The position numbers and the translations under genes are program-made. The notes beneath the pieces are model-generated. The model made no database searches and was not told where the DNA came from. It was given only the letters and a program-made list of their open reading frames with translations. Shown one piece after another: positions 16,837 to 25,060 of a DNA stretch of 49,811 bases. Source of the DNA: Nitrosopumilaceae archaeon (GTDB lineage: Archaea; Thermoproteota; Nitrososphaeria; Nitrososphaerales; Nitrosopumilaceae); NCBI GenBank assembly GCA_028279545.1, contig JANQNN010000039.1, positions 1 to 49,811 on the forward strand. Reading direction: 5' to 3'. The first letter of the stretch is position 1, and every line of letters begins with the position of its first letter.

Positions 16837-19338
16837 ATGATGTCGATTAATTCTATAAATTACCAACTTGTTTTTGAACCTAATTTTAAACGATTTTCTT
16901 TTTCAGGAAAAGAAAAGATAATGGCTAATTTTACTGACCATGTAACCACTATCTCTTTAAACTGCGCTGAAATCCAAATTAAATCATGTCAAATAAAAAT
17001 TAAAGAAAAAATTATTTTATCAAGTTTTAAAATAGATGAAAAAAAAGAAGAACTTAACATTAAACTCAATGAAAAAATTAAAGGTCAAATCTCAATTTTT
17101 ATTGAATTTCAAGGAAATCTAAATGACCGTTTATTGGGTTTTTATCGTAGTGAATATAAACAAAAAGGAAAAACAAAATACCTTGCTACCTCTCAATTTG
17201 AGGCAGCAGATGCTAGAAGAGCTTTTCCATGTTGGGATAATCCTGAATCTAAAGCAACTTTTGATATTTCAATTATAACTGACGTTAAATTATCTGCAAT
17301 CTCCAACATGCCGGTAAAAACTAAATCTAGAATTGGTACAAAGACAATTTATAAATTTGAAAAAACACCAATCATGTCAACGTATTTGGTTTATCTTGGA
17401 GTCGGTGAATTTGAATACTTGACAAGTAAAATAAACAAAATTCAAGTCCGCGTAATAACAACCAAAGGAAACAAATCAAAAGGAAAGTTTGCTTTAGACC
17501 TTGCAAAAAATTTACTTGTTTCTTACGAAAAATATTTTGGAATTAAATATCCCTTACCTAAACTAGATTTGATTGCAGTTCCGGATTTTGCTGCAGGAGC
17601 CATGGAAAATTGGGGTGCAATAACTTTCAGAGAAACTATATTACTCTATGATCCAAAAACATCATCTACAAAGACTAAACAATTCATCGCTGAGGTAATT
17701 TCCCATGAAATTGCTCATCAATGGTTTGGTAATCTTGTTACAATGAAATGGTGGAATGACCTTTGGCTAAATGAAAGCTTTGCGACTTTTATGGCTACAA
17801 AATTCGTTGATAAATTTTATCCAGAATGGGATTTGTGGAATCAATTTGTTGAGGACTCGATGAATGCAGCAATGGGGCTTGATTCTCTTAAAACAACTCA
17901 TCCAATTGATGTAACAGTAAACTCCCCATCAGAAATTCGAGAAATTTTTGACGCAATTTCATATGACAAAGGAGGATGCATTTTACGAATGTTAGAAGAT
18001 TATGTGGGAGAACCCAATTTTAGGAAAGGTTTAATGAATTATCTAAAGAAATTCAAGTACAAAAATGCTAAGGGACAAGATTTATGGAAGGCAATTGAAA
18101 AAGCGTCCAAGTTACCTGTTACCTCAATGGTAAATAGCTGGCTAAACCAATCTGGATTTCCTCTAGTAGAAATTAATCAAGACGGTAATAGTTTACACCT
18201 TAAACAAAATCGCTACTTATTAGAACAAAGTAACAAATCTCTTGAAGGTCTTTGGCATATTCCTCTTACAATAGATTTTGGTGATAAAAAAATTAAAAAA
18301 TTATTTTCTAAAAGATCAACTAAATTCAAAATCCCCAAATCTATAGGATTTGTAATTAACGCTGGAAGAAAAGGATTCTACCGAGTAAAATATGATGAAG
18401 GAATTTTACTTGATCAAAAAATGCTAGTGGATCAAAAAAAAATTAATGGGATTGACAGATGGGCCATACAAAATGATTTGTTTTCGTTATGCGTTTCTGG
18501 AAGAGAACAAGTGAGAAATTATCTTGATTTTTCAGATGCATATTATGACGAGGATAGTTACCTTGCATCAATTAATGTAGCACATAATTTAGCATCACTT
18601 TATTTTCGCTCGGTTAATGAGCCTTTTAATGAGGAGATTAAAGGTTACACGATTAACTATTTTAAAAAAATTCTATCTGCTTTGGGTTGGGAGGTAAAAA
18701 AGTTTGAAAAACATACTGATGCGTTACTTCGCTCTTTTGTGATAACTACCTTGGGAAAAATGAATGATAATGGTGTTGCCAGGGAAGCTAAAAAAAGGTA
18801 TGAAAAATTCCTAAAAAATCCCAAATCTCTTTCACCTGATTTGATAGAGCCCGTTTGTTCTACAGTTGCCTGGAATGGTGGTTTGAAAATTCAAAATGAA
18901 CTTTTTAAATTATATAAAAACGCAAAAACTATGGAAGAAAAACTTCGTTTTCTTGGGGCATTATATGGATTCAAGGATCAAAAATTACTTAAAAAATCTT
19001 TGGACTTTTCTCAAACATCCCAAGTTCGATCCCAAAATATGCAACTCCCAATTATGAAAGTAGCTGCCAATCCAAATGGAAAAGAAATTTTGTGGCCTTG
19101 GCTTAAAAAGAATTGGACAAAAATGAATAAAAAAGTTGGTCATGGTAATCCTTTATTCAACAGAATCGTAGCAAGCATATCTCTAGTAGCTGATGATTCT
19201 ATGGAAAAAGAAATCAAAGAATTTTTCAAAAAACATCCAACTCCTGGAACAGAAAGAACTCAAGCTCAAACTTTGGAAAGAATAAGGATAAACTCAAAGT
19301 TTCTAAGGTCCATGAAAAAAGAATTTAGAGATGGCTAA
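16837..19338 (+). CDS. M1-family aminopeptidase (tricorn-interacting-factor type)
   Basis: The 833-residue zinc metallopeptidase removes N-terminal residues from peptides, probably in the cytoplasm after the proteasome, since no signal peptide is visible. The exopeptidase motif GAMENWGAI lies at 254-262 and the zinc site is H290-E-I-A-H294 with E313 (HEIAHQWFGNL then NESFA). An ERAP1-type helical C-terminal domain follows. Length and layout fit the archaeal F2/F3 enzymes. A TACTTAAAC element about 22 bases upstream suggests a leaderless mRNA. It overlaps the next gene by eight bases. Confidence 0.93.
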   Translation: MMSINSINYQLVFEPNFKRFSFSGKEKIMANFTDHVTTISLNCAEIQIKSCQIKIKEKIILSSFKIDEKKEELNIKLNEKIKGQISIFIEFQGNLNDRLLGFYRSEYKQKGKTKYLATSQFEAADARRAFPCWDNPESKATFDISIITDVKLSAISNMPVKTKSRIGTKTIYKFEKTPIMSTYLVYLGVGEFEYLTSKINKIQVRVITTKGNKSKGKFALDLAKNLLVSYEKYFGIKYPLPKLDLIAVPDFAAGAMENWGAITFRETILLYDPKTSSTKTKQFIAEVISHEIAHQWFGNLVTMKWWNDLWLNESFATFMATKFVDKFYPEWDLWNQFVEDSMNAAMGLDSLKTTHPIDVTVNSPSEIREIFDAISYDKGGCILRMLEDYVGEPNFRKGLMNYLKKFKYKNAKGQDLWKAIEKASKLPVTSMVNSWLNQSGFPLVEINQDGNSLHLKQNRYLLEQSNKSLEGLWHIPLTIDFGDKKIKKLFSKRSTKFKIPKSIGFVINAGRKGFYRVKYDEGILLDQKMLVDQKKINGIDRWAIQNDLFSLCVSGREQVRNYLDFSDAYYDEDSYLASINVAHNLASLYFRSVNEPFNEEIKGYTINYFKKILSALGWEVKKFEKHTDALLRSFVITTLGKMNDNGVAREAKKRYEKFLKNPKSLSPDLIEPVCSTVAWNGGLKIQNELFKLYKNAKTMEEKLRFLGALYGFKDQKLLKKSLDFSQTSQVRSQNMQLPIMKVAANPNGKEILWPWLKKNWTKMNKKVGHGNPLFNRIVASISLVADDSMEKEIKEFFKKHPTPGTERTQAQTLERIRINSKFLRSMKKEFRDG

Positions 19339-19771
19339 AAAATTAGGAGCACCAATCATGCTTGGTGTAGTTACAGTTTTGGCAATTTTGTTTTTAACGG
19401 ATACGGGAAATGATGAAAAAGAAGTCTTAAAATCTACTTTTTCTGTTGAAGCTGTGTATTTTAATACAACAAATAGTAATGAAATTGAAAACTCTAGTAA
19501 TTTTATCCAAATTACTTTTAAAGACAATTCTAAAAAATCTAATGCCATAGTTTTAGAAGTTTTAGGTATGGAAGAATCCTTTCAAAAAACTTTTGTAGAT
19601 ACATCAGAATTTGTAGAAAAAATTCCCTTCTCAAATCCTCCAAAATATGGTTGGGAAATTCATCCAGTAACTTTTCTTATTGATCATGAAGAATTGGGAA
19701 AAGTTTCTCTGAAGACTGAAATCCGTCCTTTGGGAGAAGCTAAGGTGCCCATAATATATGGAAATCCCTAA
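19331..19771 (+). CDS. membrane-anchored hypothetical protein
   Basis: The 146 residues have one N-terminal hydrophobic segment (GAPIMLGVVTVLAILFLT, 6-23) and then a hydrophilic, probably beta-rich, extracytoplasmic portion without cysteines or recognisable motifs. The N-terminus could be an uncleaved anchor or a signal peptide. It overlaps the aminopeptidase gene and precedes meaB by 43 bases. I do not recognise the family; placement next to the peptidase may be incidental. Confidence 0.7.
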   Translation: MAKKLGAPIMLGVVTVLAILFLTDTGNDEKEVLKSTFSVEAVYFNTTNSNEIENSSNFIQITFKDNSKKSNAIVLEVLGMEESFQKTFVDTSEFVEKIPFSNPPKYGWEIHPVTFLIDHEELGKVSLKTEIRPLGEAKVPIIYGNP

Positions 19772-19814
19772 CCAACACACAAGAATTTATTGTAGTTCTG
19801 AAATTTAATTTTTA

Positions 19815-20732
19815 ATGGATTTACTTTCTGATTTAAAAAAAGGTAAACGTGGGGCCATTGCCAAGGCCATAACAATGATTGAAAATGATCAAAATGAAGC
19901 AAGAAACCTTTTAAAAAAAATTTTTAAAAAAACTGGCAAATCAATTGTAATTGGAATTACAGGACCTGCAGGTGCAGGAAAAAGTTCTTTGATAAATAAA
20001 ACCTCAGTCGCATTAAAAAAATTACATACAAAACCTGCAGTTTTGGCTATTGATCCAACAAGTCACGTCACAGGGGGAGCAATTTTAGGAGATAGAGTTA
20101 GAATGAGCGAATCAACGGATTCGGGAACATACATTCGTAGTATTGCCTCAAGGGGTGCTAAAGGAGCAGTTTCAAGATCACTTAGAAATAGTATTAGAAT
20201 TTTAGAATATGCTGGATTTAACCCAATTATTATTGAAAGCGTAGGTGCTGGACAAACCGAAGTAGAAATTTCAAACATTGCAGACATTACTGTGGTAGTT
20301 TTTAATCCAAATACTGGGGATAGCATCCAAACTATAAAAGCCGGCCTAACAGAAATTGGTGATATTTATCTTGTAAACAAGAGTGATTTGGATGGAACCA
20401 ATCAACTTTTTGATGCAGTGCGAGATTTTATTGGAGAATCTGAAAAAAACCCAATTATATTAAAAACCTCAGTAAAGAAGAATACTGGAATAGGCCCATT
20501 CGCAAAAACCCTTAAAAACATGATGCTTGAGAAGGGAAAAATCAAAAAGAAAAAGGAGGGTGAGAGGTTAGAAGTGGAACTCAAGGATATTGTTTTAAAT
20601 AACTTAAGCCAACGAATGGGTGAATTGCTAGAATCTGATAAAACATTTTCAAAATACCTAAAAAGACTCCTGGCAAAAGATATTGATCCCTTCGAAGCAG
20701 CAGATAAAATTTCAAAATCTTTGATAAAGTGA
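19815..20732 (+). CDS. meaB: methylmalonyl-CoA mutase-associated GTPase MeaB
   Basis: MeaB is a G3E-family GTPase that loads and protects the B12 cofactor of methylmalonyl-CoA mutase. The 305 residues carry the Walker A loop GPAGAGKSS (50-58), DPTSHVTGGAILGDRVRM (76-93), ESVGAGQTEVEI, and the base-recognition NKSD near 188. These are the standard features of the ArgK/MeaB family. Four bases separate it from the mutase large-subunit gene downstream, so the two are co-transcribed, which confirms the assignment. Confidence 0.93.
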   Translation: MDLLSDLKKGKRGAIAKAITMIENDQNEARNLLKKIFKKTGKSIVIGITGPAGAGKSSLINKTSVALKKLHTKPAVLAIDPTSHVTGGAILGDRVRMSESTDSGTYIRSIASRGAKGAVSRSLRNSIRILEYAGFNPIIIESVGAGQTEVEISNIADITVVVFNPNTGDSIQTIKAGLTEIGDIYLVNKSDLDGTNQLFDAVRDFIGESEKNPIILKTSVKKNTGIGPFAKTLKNMMLEKGKIKKKKEGERLEVELKDIVLNNLSQRMGELLESDKTFSKYLKRLLAKDIDPFEAADKISKSLIK

Positions 20733-20736
20733 TAAA

Positions 20737-22335
20737 ATGGCGAAAAAATTACCCAAACCAAAAAAAGTTGAAAAAAAGATTTTTACTGACTCCAATTTTG
20801 TCGTAAAGCGTATTTATCAAAAATCTTCCAAGAAGAGACCTAGTGAGGATTCTGGAAAATATCCTTACACTAGAGGCATTCATCCGGGAATGTTTAGGGA
20901 AAGATTTTGGACAATGCGACAATATTCTGGATTTGGTGATGCCAAGCTTACAAATGAGAGATTCAAATTCATGCTTGACAAGGGGCAAACCGGTCTAAGT
21001 ATGGCTTTTGATTTACCTACACAAATTGGGCATGACCCTGATTCTTCCCCTGCAGAAGGAGAAGTTGGAAAAGTTGGAGTTTCTATTGCTTCACTTAACG
21101 ATATGATGACTGCTTTTAACGGCATTCCACTTGGAAAAGTAAGTTCTTCAATGACAATCAATTCCACTGCATCAACATTACTTTCTTATTATATTGTGGT
21201 GGGAGAATCTCAAGGTTTTAAAAGTAAAGAACTCCGAGGAACCACCCAAAATGATATTTTAAAAGAATACATTGCCAGAAATACCTACATCTATCCCCCT
21301 CAACCCTCAATGCGATTAATTGGAGATATGATTAGTTTTTGTGCAGATAATGTTCCACAATGGTATCCTGTCTCTATTTCAGGTTACCATATGAGAGAAG
21401 CAGGTTGTACTGCAACCCAAGAGGTGGCTTTTACCCTAGCAAATGCCATTGAATATATTCAAACATGCATTGATCGAGGATTAAAAATTGATGATTTTGC
21501 TCCACGACTTTCTTTCTTTTTTTGTTGCACTATTGAATTCTTTGAGGAGGTTGCCAAATTTAGAGTGGCAAGAAAAGTTTATGCTAAAATTCTAAAAGAG
21601 ATGTTTCATGCTAAAAATCCAAAATCTATGCAATTAAAATTTCACACCCAAACAAGTGGTGAGTCCTTAACTGCTCAGCAGCCAGATAATAACATTATTC
21701 GTGTTGCCATTCAAACTATGGCCGCCGTTATGGGAGGTACTCAATCACTTCATACAAATTCCCGTGATGAAGCTCTTGCACTTCCTACTCAAGAGTCTGC
21801 AAAAATTGCTCTTAGGACTCAACAAATTGTAGCCCATGAAAGTGGTGTAACAAAAACTGCCGACCCCATGGCTGGTTCATATTATTTAGAAGAACTTTGT
21901 GATCAAATTGAAGATGGGGTTTGGAAATATTTGAAAAAAATTAAAAAATTAGGAGGATCTGTAAAAGCAATTGAAAAAGGATTTTTCCAATCCGAAATAA
22001 GGCAAAATGCTTATCGTCTAAAAAAAGAGACTGATGAAGGAGATAGGATATTGGTAGGAGTAAACAAATATTTTGAAAAAGAAGAACAACCCGAACTTTT
22101 AAGAGTCGACGATAGAATTGAAATTCAACAGAAAAAAGCTCTCAAAAAGTTACGAGCATCAAGAGATAATAAAAAGTTAGAAAAAGCATTATCTGGATTA
22201 AAGAGTGCAGCAGATACTGATGAAAATCTAATGCCATACATTATCACCGCAGCAAGGGCAAAAGCCACCACGGGAGAAATTAGTAATACTTTCAGAGAAG
22301 TATTTGGTCAATATAGGCCGAAAGAAATTTTTTAG
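20737..22335 (+). CDS. methylmalonyl-CoA mutase, large (catalytic) subunit
   Basis: The 532-residue TIM-barrel subunit contains RFWTMRQYSGFGDA near 60, FDLPTQIGHDPDS near 92, and FHTQTSGESLTAQQPDNN near 304, as expected for acyl-CoA mutases that bind CoA and perform radical rearrangement. It lacks the B12 domain, which is a separate gene at 15816-16250, the split arrangement typical of archaea. The TMRQYSGFG segment fits a methylmalonyl-CoA rather than a hydroxyisobutyryl-CoA enzyme, though I cannot check specificity residues fully. Cycle assignment rests on the inferred lineage and on the epimerase gene at 34979. Confidence 0.93.
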   Translation: MAKKLPKPKKVEKKIFTDSNFVVKRIYQKSSKKRPSEDSGKYPYTRGIHPGMFRERFWTMRQYSGFGDAKLTNERFKFMLDKGQTGLSMAFDLPTQIGHDPDSSPAEGEVGKVGVSIASLNDMMTAFNGIPLGKVSSSMTINSTASTLLSYYIVVGESQGFKSKELRGTTQNDILKEYIARNTYIYPPQPSMRLIGDMISFCADNVPQWYPVSISGYHMREAGCTATQEVAFTLANAIEYIQTCIDRGLKIDDFAPRLSFFFCCTIEFFEEVAKFRVARKVYAKILKEMFHAKNPKSMQLKFHTQTSGESLTAQQPDNNIIRVAIQTMAAVMGGTQSLHTNSRDEALALPTQESAKIALRTQQIVAHESGVTKTADPMAGSYYLEELCDQIEDGVWKYLKKIKKLGGSVKAIEKGFFQSEIRQNAYRLKKETDEGDRILVGVNKYFEKEEQPELLRVDDRIEIQQKKALKKLRASRDNKKLEKALSGLKSAADTDENLMPYIITAARAKATTGEISNTFREVFGQYRPKEIF

Positions 22336-22357
22336 TCATTATTTAATCAAAAAAATT

Positions 22358-23821
22358 TTATGGTGTCCATAGTGCAGGAGAGGAAGAAACTTGTTTAAAA
22401 TCATTCAACCTTATTTCATTTGAGCATTTTTTCATATTTTTATTGATTAAACAATCGCTTAAGGCTTCATTGAATAATTGTTCTTGCTTAATTTTAAAAG
22501 CAGTTTCTTTTTCAATTAGTCTATTTGGATTTGAACCCATCAAGTAAAATTTTTGTTCAGTAGTTTCAATATCTAAAAGCTCATCAGAAAACAAAGCCTT
22601 TTTGACAGTTAAAACATCCTTCAAAAACCATTGCTTCTCAAATCCACCTACATCATGAGTAATTACTATCATATCCGCATTTTCAAATTCTTTTATTACT
22701 TTAAATTGAATGGATAAAACCTTCGCTGAAGATCCCCAATGTGCCATAATTGAATTAACCTCCTTTAAGTGGTCACTGTTATTGACAAGTTGTTTTTGTC
22801 CAGGAATATCAATTATTTTTATGGGTGCCCGTTCTGTTTTTAAAGATGAAGTACCTTCAGGAAAAATTAGCACTTCAATTCCTGCAGGAGGTAATTTCCC
22901 TTCTTGTTTAGGAATTTCAATTGTTAAATTAACAGTTTCACCTAGAGTTAGAATTTTTTTATTATAATTCCCATCCAATTTGATAGATTCTGAATTTGAA
23001 ACCTTAGCAAATCCATTTGGATATGCTTTTACAATATTTAGTACTTCATCTGTATCTATGTGATTATATGTCATGTTATAACCCATTATTCCAGGAGCTT
23101 TTCTCAAGTCCCCATCAGTAGGATTTGGGTGATTCAAACTTAAAGAGTGGCCAATTTCGTGTAATGTCACCCTCTTAATTGTATCCAAATCATATTGCTC
23201 ATGTTTTGTATTTTTAATAATGGCTTGAAATTCTTCAAGAGTTATGTTTTCCCAAAATTTTTCATTATTTTGTGACATTTCTCGAAGGGTTTTTTGATAA
23301 TTATCCGTGTAAATTGTCACATTTGCAACGGGAGTTTGTGGATGACTAAATCCTGCAACACCCGTTAATTGAAAGAATGCAGGATCTGGTGTATCAAAGA
23401 AATTCACATAACCATCACAAATTGATTCATTTTTTGGAAAAATATGCATAGTCATATCCCAAACTTCTGAGTTTTTAGTTACCTCAACTATTCTATCATG
23501 CCATGTTTTTAGGGCTTCAATTGCAATGTCGTTAAATTTTGGATTCTGATCATTTTTTGTTACACAATAATCTACTCTTGTATCATTAAACACAAGTAAT
23601 CTATTTCCAGTATATTTTTGGAAATCCATATATTCATTTTTTTCATTTGTATGATTGTTATGAGCAAAAGCTTTTTGTTCAGAAAGATTTTCATTTGTAT
23701 GATTGTTATGAGCAAAAGCTTTTTGTTCAGAAAGATTTCCAAATGATAATAAAAACAATGTTAAAATTATTGGTAACAAACTAATTTTTATTCCATTTTG
23801 AATTTTCTTGAATTTATTCAA
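22358..23821 (-). CDS. secreted matrixin-like zinc metalloprotease
   Basis: The 487-residue protein has a signal peptide (hydrophobic 13-28). The zinc motif H221-E-I-G-H225-x5-H231 (LHEIGHSLSLNHPNP) is followed by the Met-turn-like GIMGYN at 244-249, as in matrixins. Upstream, FNDIAIEALKTW resembles the start of the catalytic domain. The C-terminal half (about 270-487) is probably beta-rich with no motif I recognise. Residues 29-44 and 45-60 are an exact repeat (NLSEQKAFAHNNHTNE), which duplicates the AFA cleavage-like site. The start is TTG; no in-frame ATG was found near it. It probably acts outside the cell. Confidence 0.82.
   Translation of the reverse strand: MNKFKKIQNGIKISLLPIILTLFLLSFGNLSEQKAFAHNNHTNENLSEQKAFAHNNHTNEKNEYMDFQKYTGNRLLVFNDTRVDYCVTKNDQNPKFNDIAIEALKTWHDRIVEVTKNSEVWDMTMHIFPKNESICDGYVNFFDTPDPAFFQLTGVAGFSHPQTPVANVTIYTDNYQKTLREMSQNNEKFWENITLEEFQAIIKNTKHEQYDLDTIKRVTLHEIGHSLSLNHPNPTDGDLRKAPGIMGYNMTYNHIDTDEVLNIVKAYPNGFAKVSNSESIKLDGNYNKKILTLGETVNLTIEIPKQEGKLPPAGIEVLIFPEGTSSLKTERAPIKIIDIPGQKQLVNNSDHLKEVNSIMAHWGSSAKVLSIQFKVIKEFENADMIVITHDVGGFEKQWFLKDVLTVKKALFSDELLDIETTEQKFYLMGSNPNRLIEKETAFKIKQEQLFNEALSDCLINKNMKKCSNEIRLNDFKQVSSSPALWTP
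23642..23737 (-). repeat. perfect 48-bp tandem duplication in the protease signal region
   Basis: Bases 23642-23689 and 23690-23737 are identical. Each unit encodes 16 residues including the AFA motif. Identity at every base suggests a very recent, possibly still variable, duplication. Confidence 0.9.
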
Positions 23822-23846
23822 TTAAAAATTTTGAAATAAAAATAGT

Positions 23847-23854
23847 GTTAAACT
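23847..23854 (-). promoter_or_regulatory. TATA-like element of the protease gene
   Basis: The minus strand reads AGTTTAAC, about 29 bases upstream of the TTG start at 23821. Confidence 0.4.
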
Positions 23855-23857
23855 AAC

Positions 23858-23879
23858 GTGTGTACCTTGTCGGACACAC
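23858..23879. promoter_or_regulatory. GC-rich inverted repeat upstream of the protease TATA element
   Basis: GTGTGT (23858-23863) and ACACAC (23874-23879) are perfect inverted copies around a 10-base loop, and within them TGTC-G-GACA is a second palindrome. It lies just upstream of the TATA-like element on the protease side, where archaeal activators bind. A regulator site is inferred. Confidence 0.35.
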
Positions 23880-24104
23880 AAAAAATTTGAAAAATTTTTA
23901 AAAAAATAAAAAATAAAAAATTTAAAAAATTTTTTAAAAAGTTTTTTAAAATTTAAGTATTTTTTTGCTGTCAAAAATTTTTAATACCCTAAATTCATAT
24001 TTACTTAAAATATTAGAAATAATTGGAACAAAAAATTATGACGATTAAAATTTAGTAATAAATTTTCAAAAATAGTGTAACAAATTTTGATAACAGGAAA
24101 TTGG

Positions 24105-24112
24105 TCATATAA
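24105..24112 (+). promoter_or_regulatory. TATA-like element inside the large gap
   Basis: CATATAAG stands about 31 bases before the ATG at 24140 and directly upstream of a perfect palindrome at 24122-24138. It is a good candidate promoter without an annotated gene. Confidence 0.4.
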
Positions 24113-24121
24113 GAACAGAGA

Positions 24122-24138
24122 TGTAATTTAAAATTACA
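24122..24138. promoter_or_regulatory. 17-bp palindrome, possible operator
   Basis: TGTAATTT-A-AAATTACA is a perfect inverted repeat with a single central base. It sits between a TATA-like element and the expected transcription start, the place where a repressor would block transcription. Confidence 0.4.
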
Positions 24139-24139
24139 C

Positions 24140-24253
24140 ATGTTTATGATTTTTAGAATTCAAATTATTTGTAAAAAATATTACATACATTCTAAACCCG
24201 TAAAATCTTTTGAAAATAGGCATAATTTAGCCAAGAAAAAACGGAGAAAATGA
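24140..24253 (+). CDS. possible 37-residue basic peptide
   Basis: An ATG at 24140 opens 37 codons ending in TGA. The product starts with a hydrophobic stretch (MFMIFRIQIIC) and ends in a very basic cluster (AKKKRRK). The spacing from the TATA-like element fits a leaderless message. Short frames of this size arise by chance in AT-rich DNA, so confidence is low. Confidence 0.25.
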   Translation: MFMIFRIQIICKKYYIHSKPVKSFENRHNLAKKKRRK

Positions 24254-24477
24254 AGATTTTTAAGATTATAAAAAAATTTTATTTGTTTTTACCAATACAT
24301 AGAAGGAAATTTTAAAAAACTGGGTATTTTTTCTCTTCAATTCTAGAAATTTGAATAAGGGCACTTTTTCATAGATCTCCATAGTTGCTATTAGAAACCT
24401 TGCTTAATTCTAATTTATCCGATTTAATGATTTTCAACCTAAAAATTTTTTAGATCTATTATCTATGTAGTTAGAAA

Positions 24478-24485
24478 ACTATATC
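24478..24485 (+). promoter_or_regulatory. TATA-like element of the parvulin gene
   Basis: ACTATATC is centred about 27 bases before the ATG at 24509, which fits leaderless transcription. Confidence 0.45.
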
Positions 24486-24508
24486 ATGGAAAAAATTATT
24501 TAAAAATC

Positions 24509-24784
24509 ATGCAAAAAATAAAGTGTTCTCATATTCTTGTTTCTAAACAAAGTGAAGCTTTGGCAATATTGGCTCGAATTAAAACTGGTGAAAAATTTGG
24601 GAAACTTGCAAGAGAACATTCTATAGACTCTGGTAGCGCGAAAAGAGATGGAAATCTTGGATATTTTTCAAAAGGAAAAATGGTTAAACCATTTGAAGAT
24701 GCGGCGTTTAAATTACAAATTGGTCAAATATCTGAACCAGTAAAATCTGATTTTGGGTATCACTTAATTAAAAGACTAGGATAA
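24509..24784 (+). CDS. single-domain parvulin peptidyl-prolyl isomerase
   Basis: The 91 residues form one parvulin domain. It begins with KCSHILVSK, continues with REHSIDSGSAKRDGNLGYF (35-53) and KMVKPFEDAAFKL, and ends with the conserved FGYHLIKRLG. It has no signal peptide and no extra domain. This is the minimal cytoplasmic type known from Nitrosopumilus and Cenarchaeum, whose structures have been studied. Many lysines and arginines could give a positive surface patch. It speeds cis-trans isomerisation at proline bonds. The downstream 90-residue gene follows after three bases and is probably co-transcribed. Confidence 0.93.
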   Translation: MQKIKCSHILVSKQSEALAILARIKTGEKFGKLAREHSIDSGSAKRDGNLGYFSKGKMVKPFEDAAFKLQIGQISEPVKSDFGYHLIKRLG

Positions 24785-24787
24785 ATT

Positions 24788-25060
24788 ATGACTCTAACGG
24801 AAAAAATTCTTGATGAAATTCTAAATTATTTAGACAATTCAATTTCCAATTTGGCAAAACTTTCTGTAAATTCGCCTGAATTTCAACAAGATTTAAAATC
24901 ACTAAATCATTTTCTTTCTAGTCAGTATGAAATAAGATTAGAAAACCTACTTCAAAAAAAGAATATTGACATTCACCATTTAGAATCTGGAATAAAAAAT
25001 AAGATAATTCAAAGAAAACAAAAACAAATTGAACTTATCATAAATGAAATTCAAAACTAG
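24788..25060 (+). CDS. helical hypothetical protein downstream of parvulin
   Basis: The 90 residues are predicted helical from composition, with many leucines, isoleucines, glutamines and lysines, no cysteine and no membrane segment. The final third (IKNKIIQRKQKQIELIINEI) looks like a coiled coil. It starts three bases after the parvulin stop, so the two share a transcript. Its TAG overlaps the stop codon of the convergent helicase gene within the palindrome CTAG. No family is recognised. Confidence 0.65.
   Translation: MTLTEKILDEILNYLDNSISNLAKLSVNSPEFQQDLKSLNHFLSSQYEIRLENLLQKKNIDIHHLESGIKNKIIQRKQKQIELIINEIQN

Larger units (their letters stand above)
23822..24508. other. 687-bp AT-rich intergenic region
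   Basis: It separates the minus-strand protease from the plus-strand parvulin gene. It holds a small GC-rich inverted repeat (23858-23879), a long stretch of almost pure A and T (23880-23960), a TATA-like element followed by a 17-bp palindrome and a 37-codon frame (24105-24253), and the parvulin promoter. I see no tRNA-like or other known RNA fold, but a non-coding RNA cannot be ruled out. Confidence 0.5.

Noticed and set aside
24266-24382. 38-codon frame on the minus strand in the large gap
   Set aside because: No TATA element at the right distance, no cysteine pairs or other motif, and frames of this size are expected by chance in AT-rich DNA.
23822-24508. AT-rich gap as a replication origin or tRNA/ncRNA gene
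   Set aside because: No Cdc6/ORB-like repeated GC-containing boxes, no cdc6 gene next to it and no tRNA-like cloverleaf were seen. An unknown ncRNA remains possible but unsupported.
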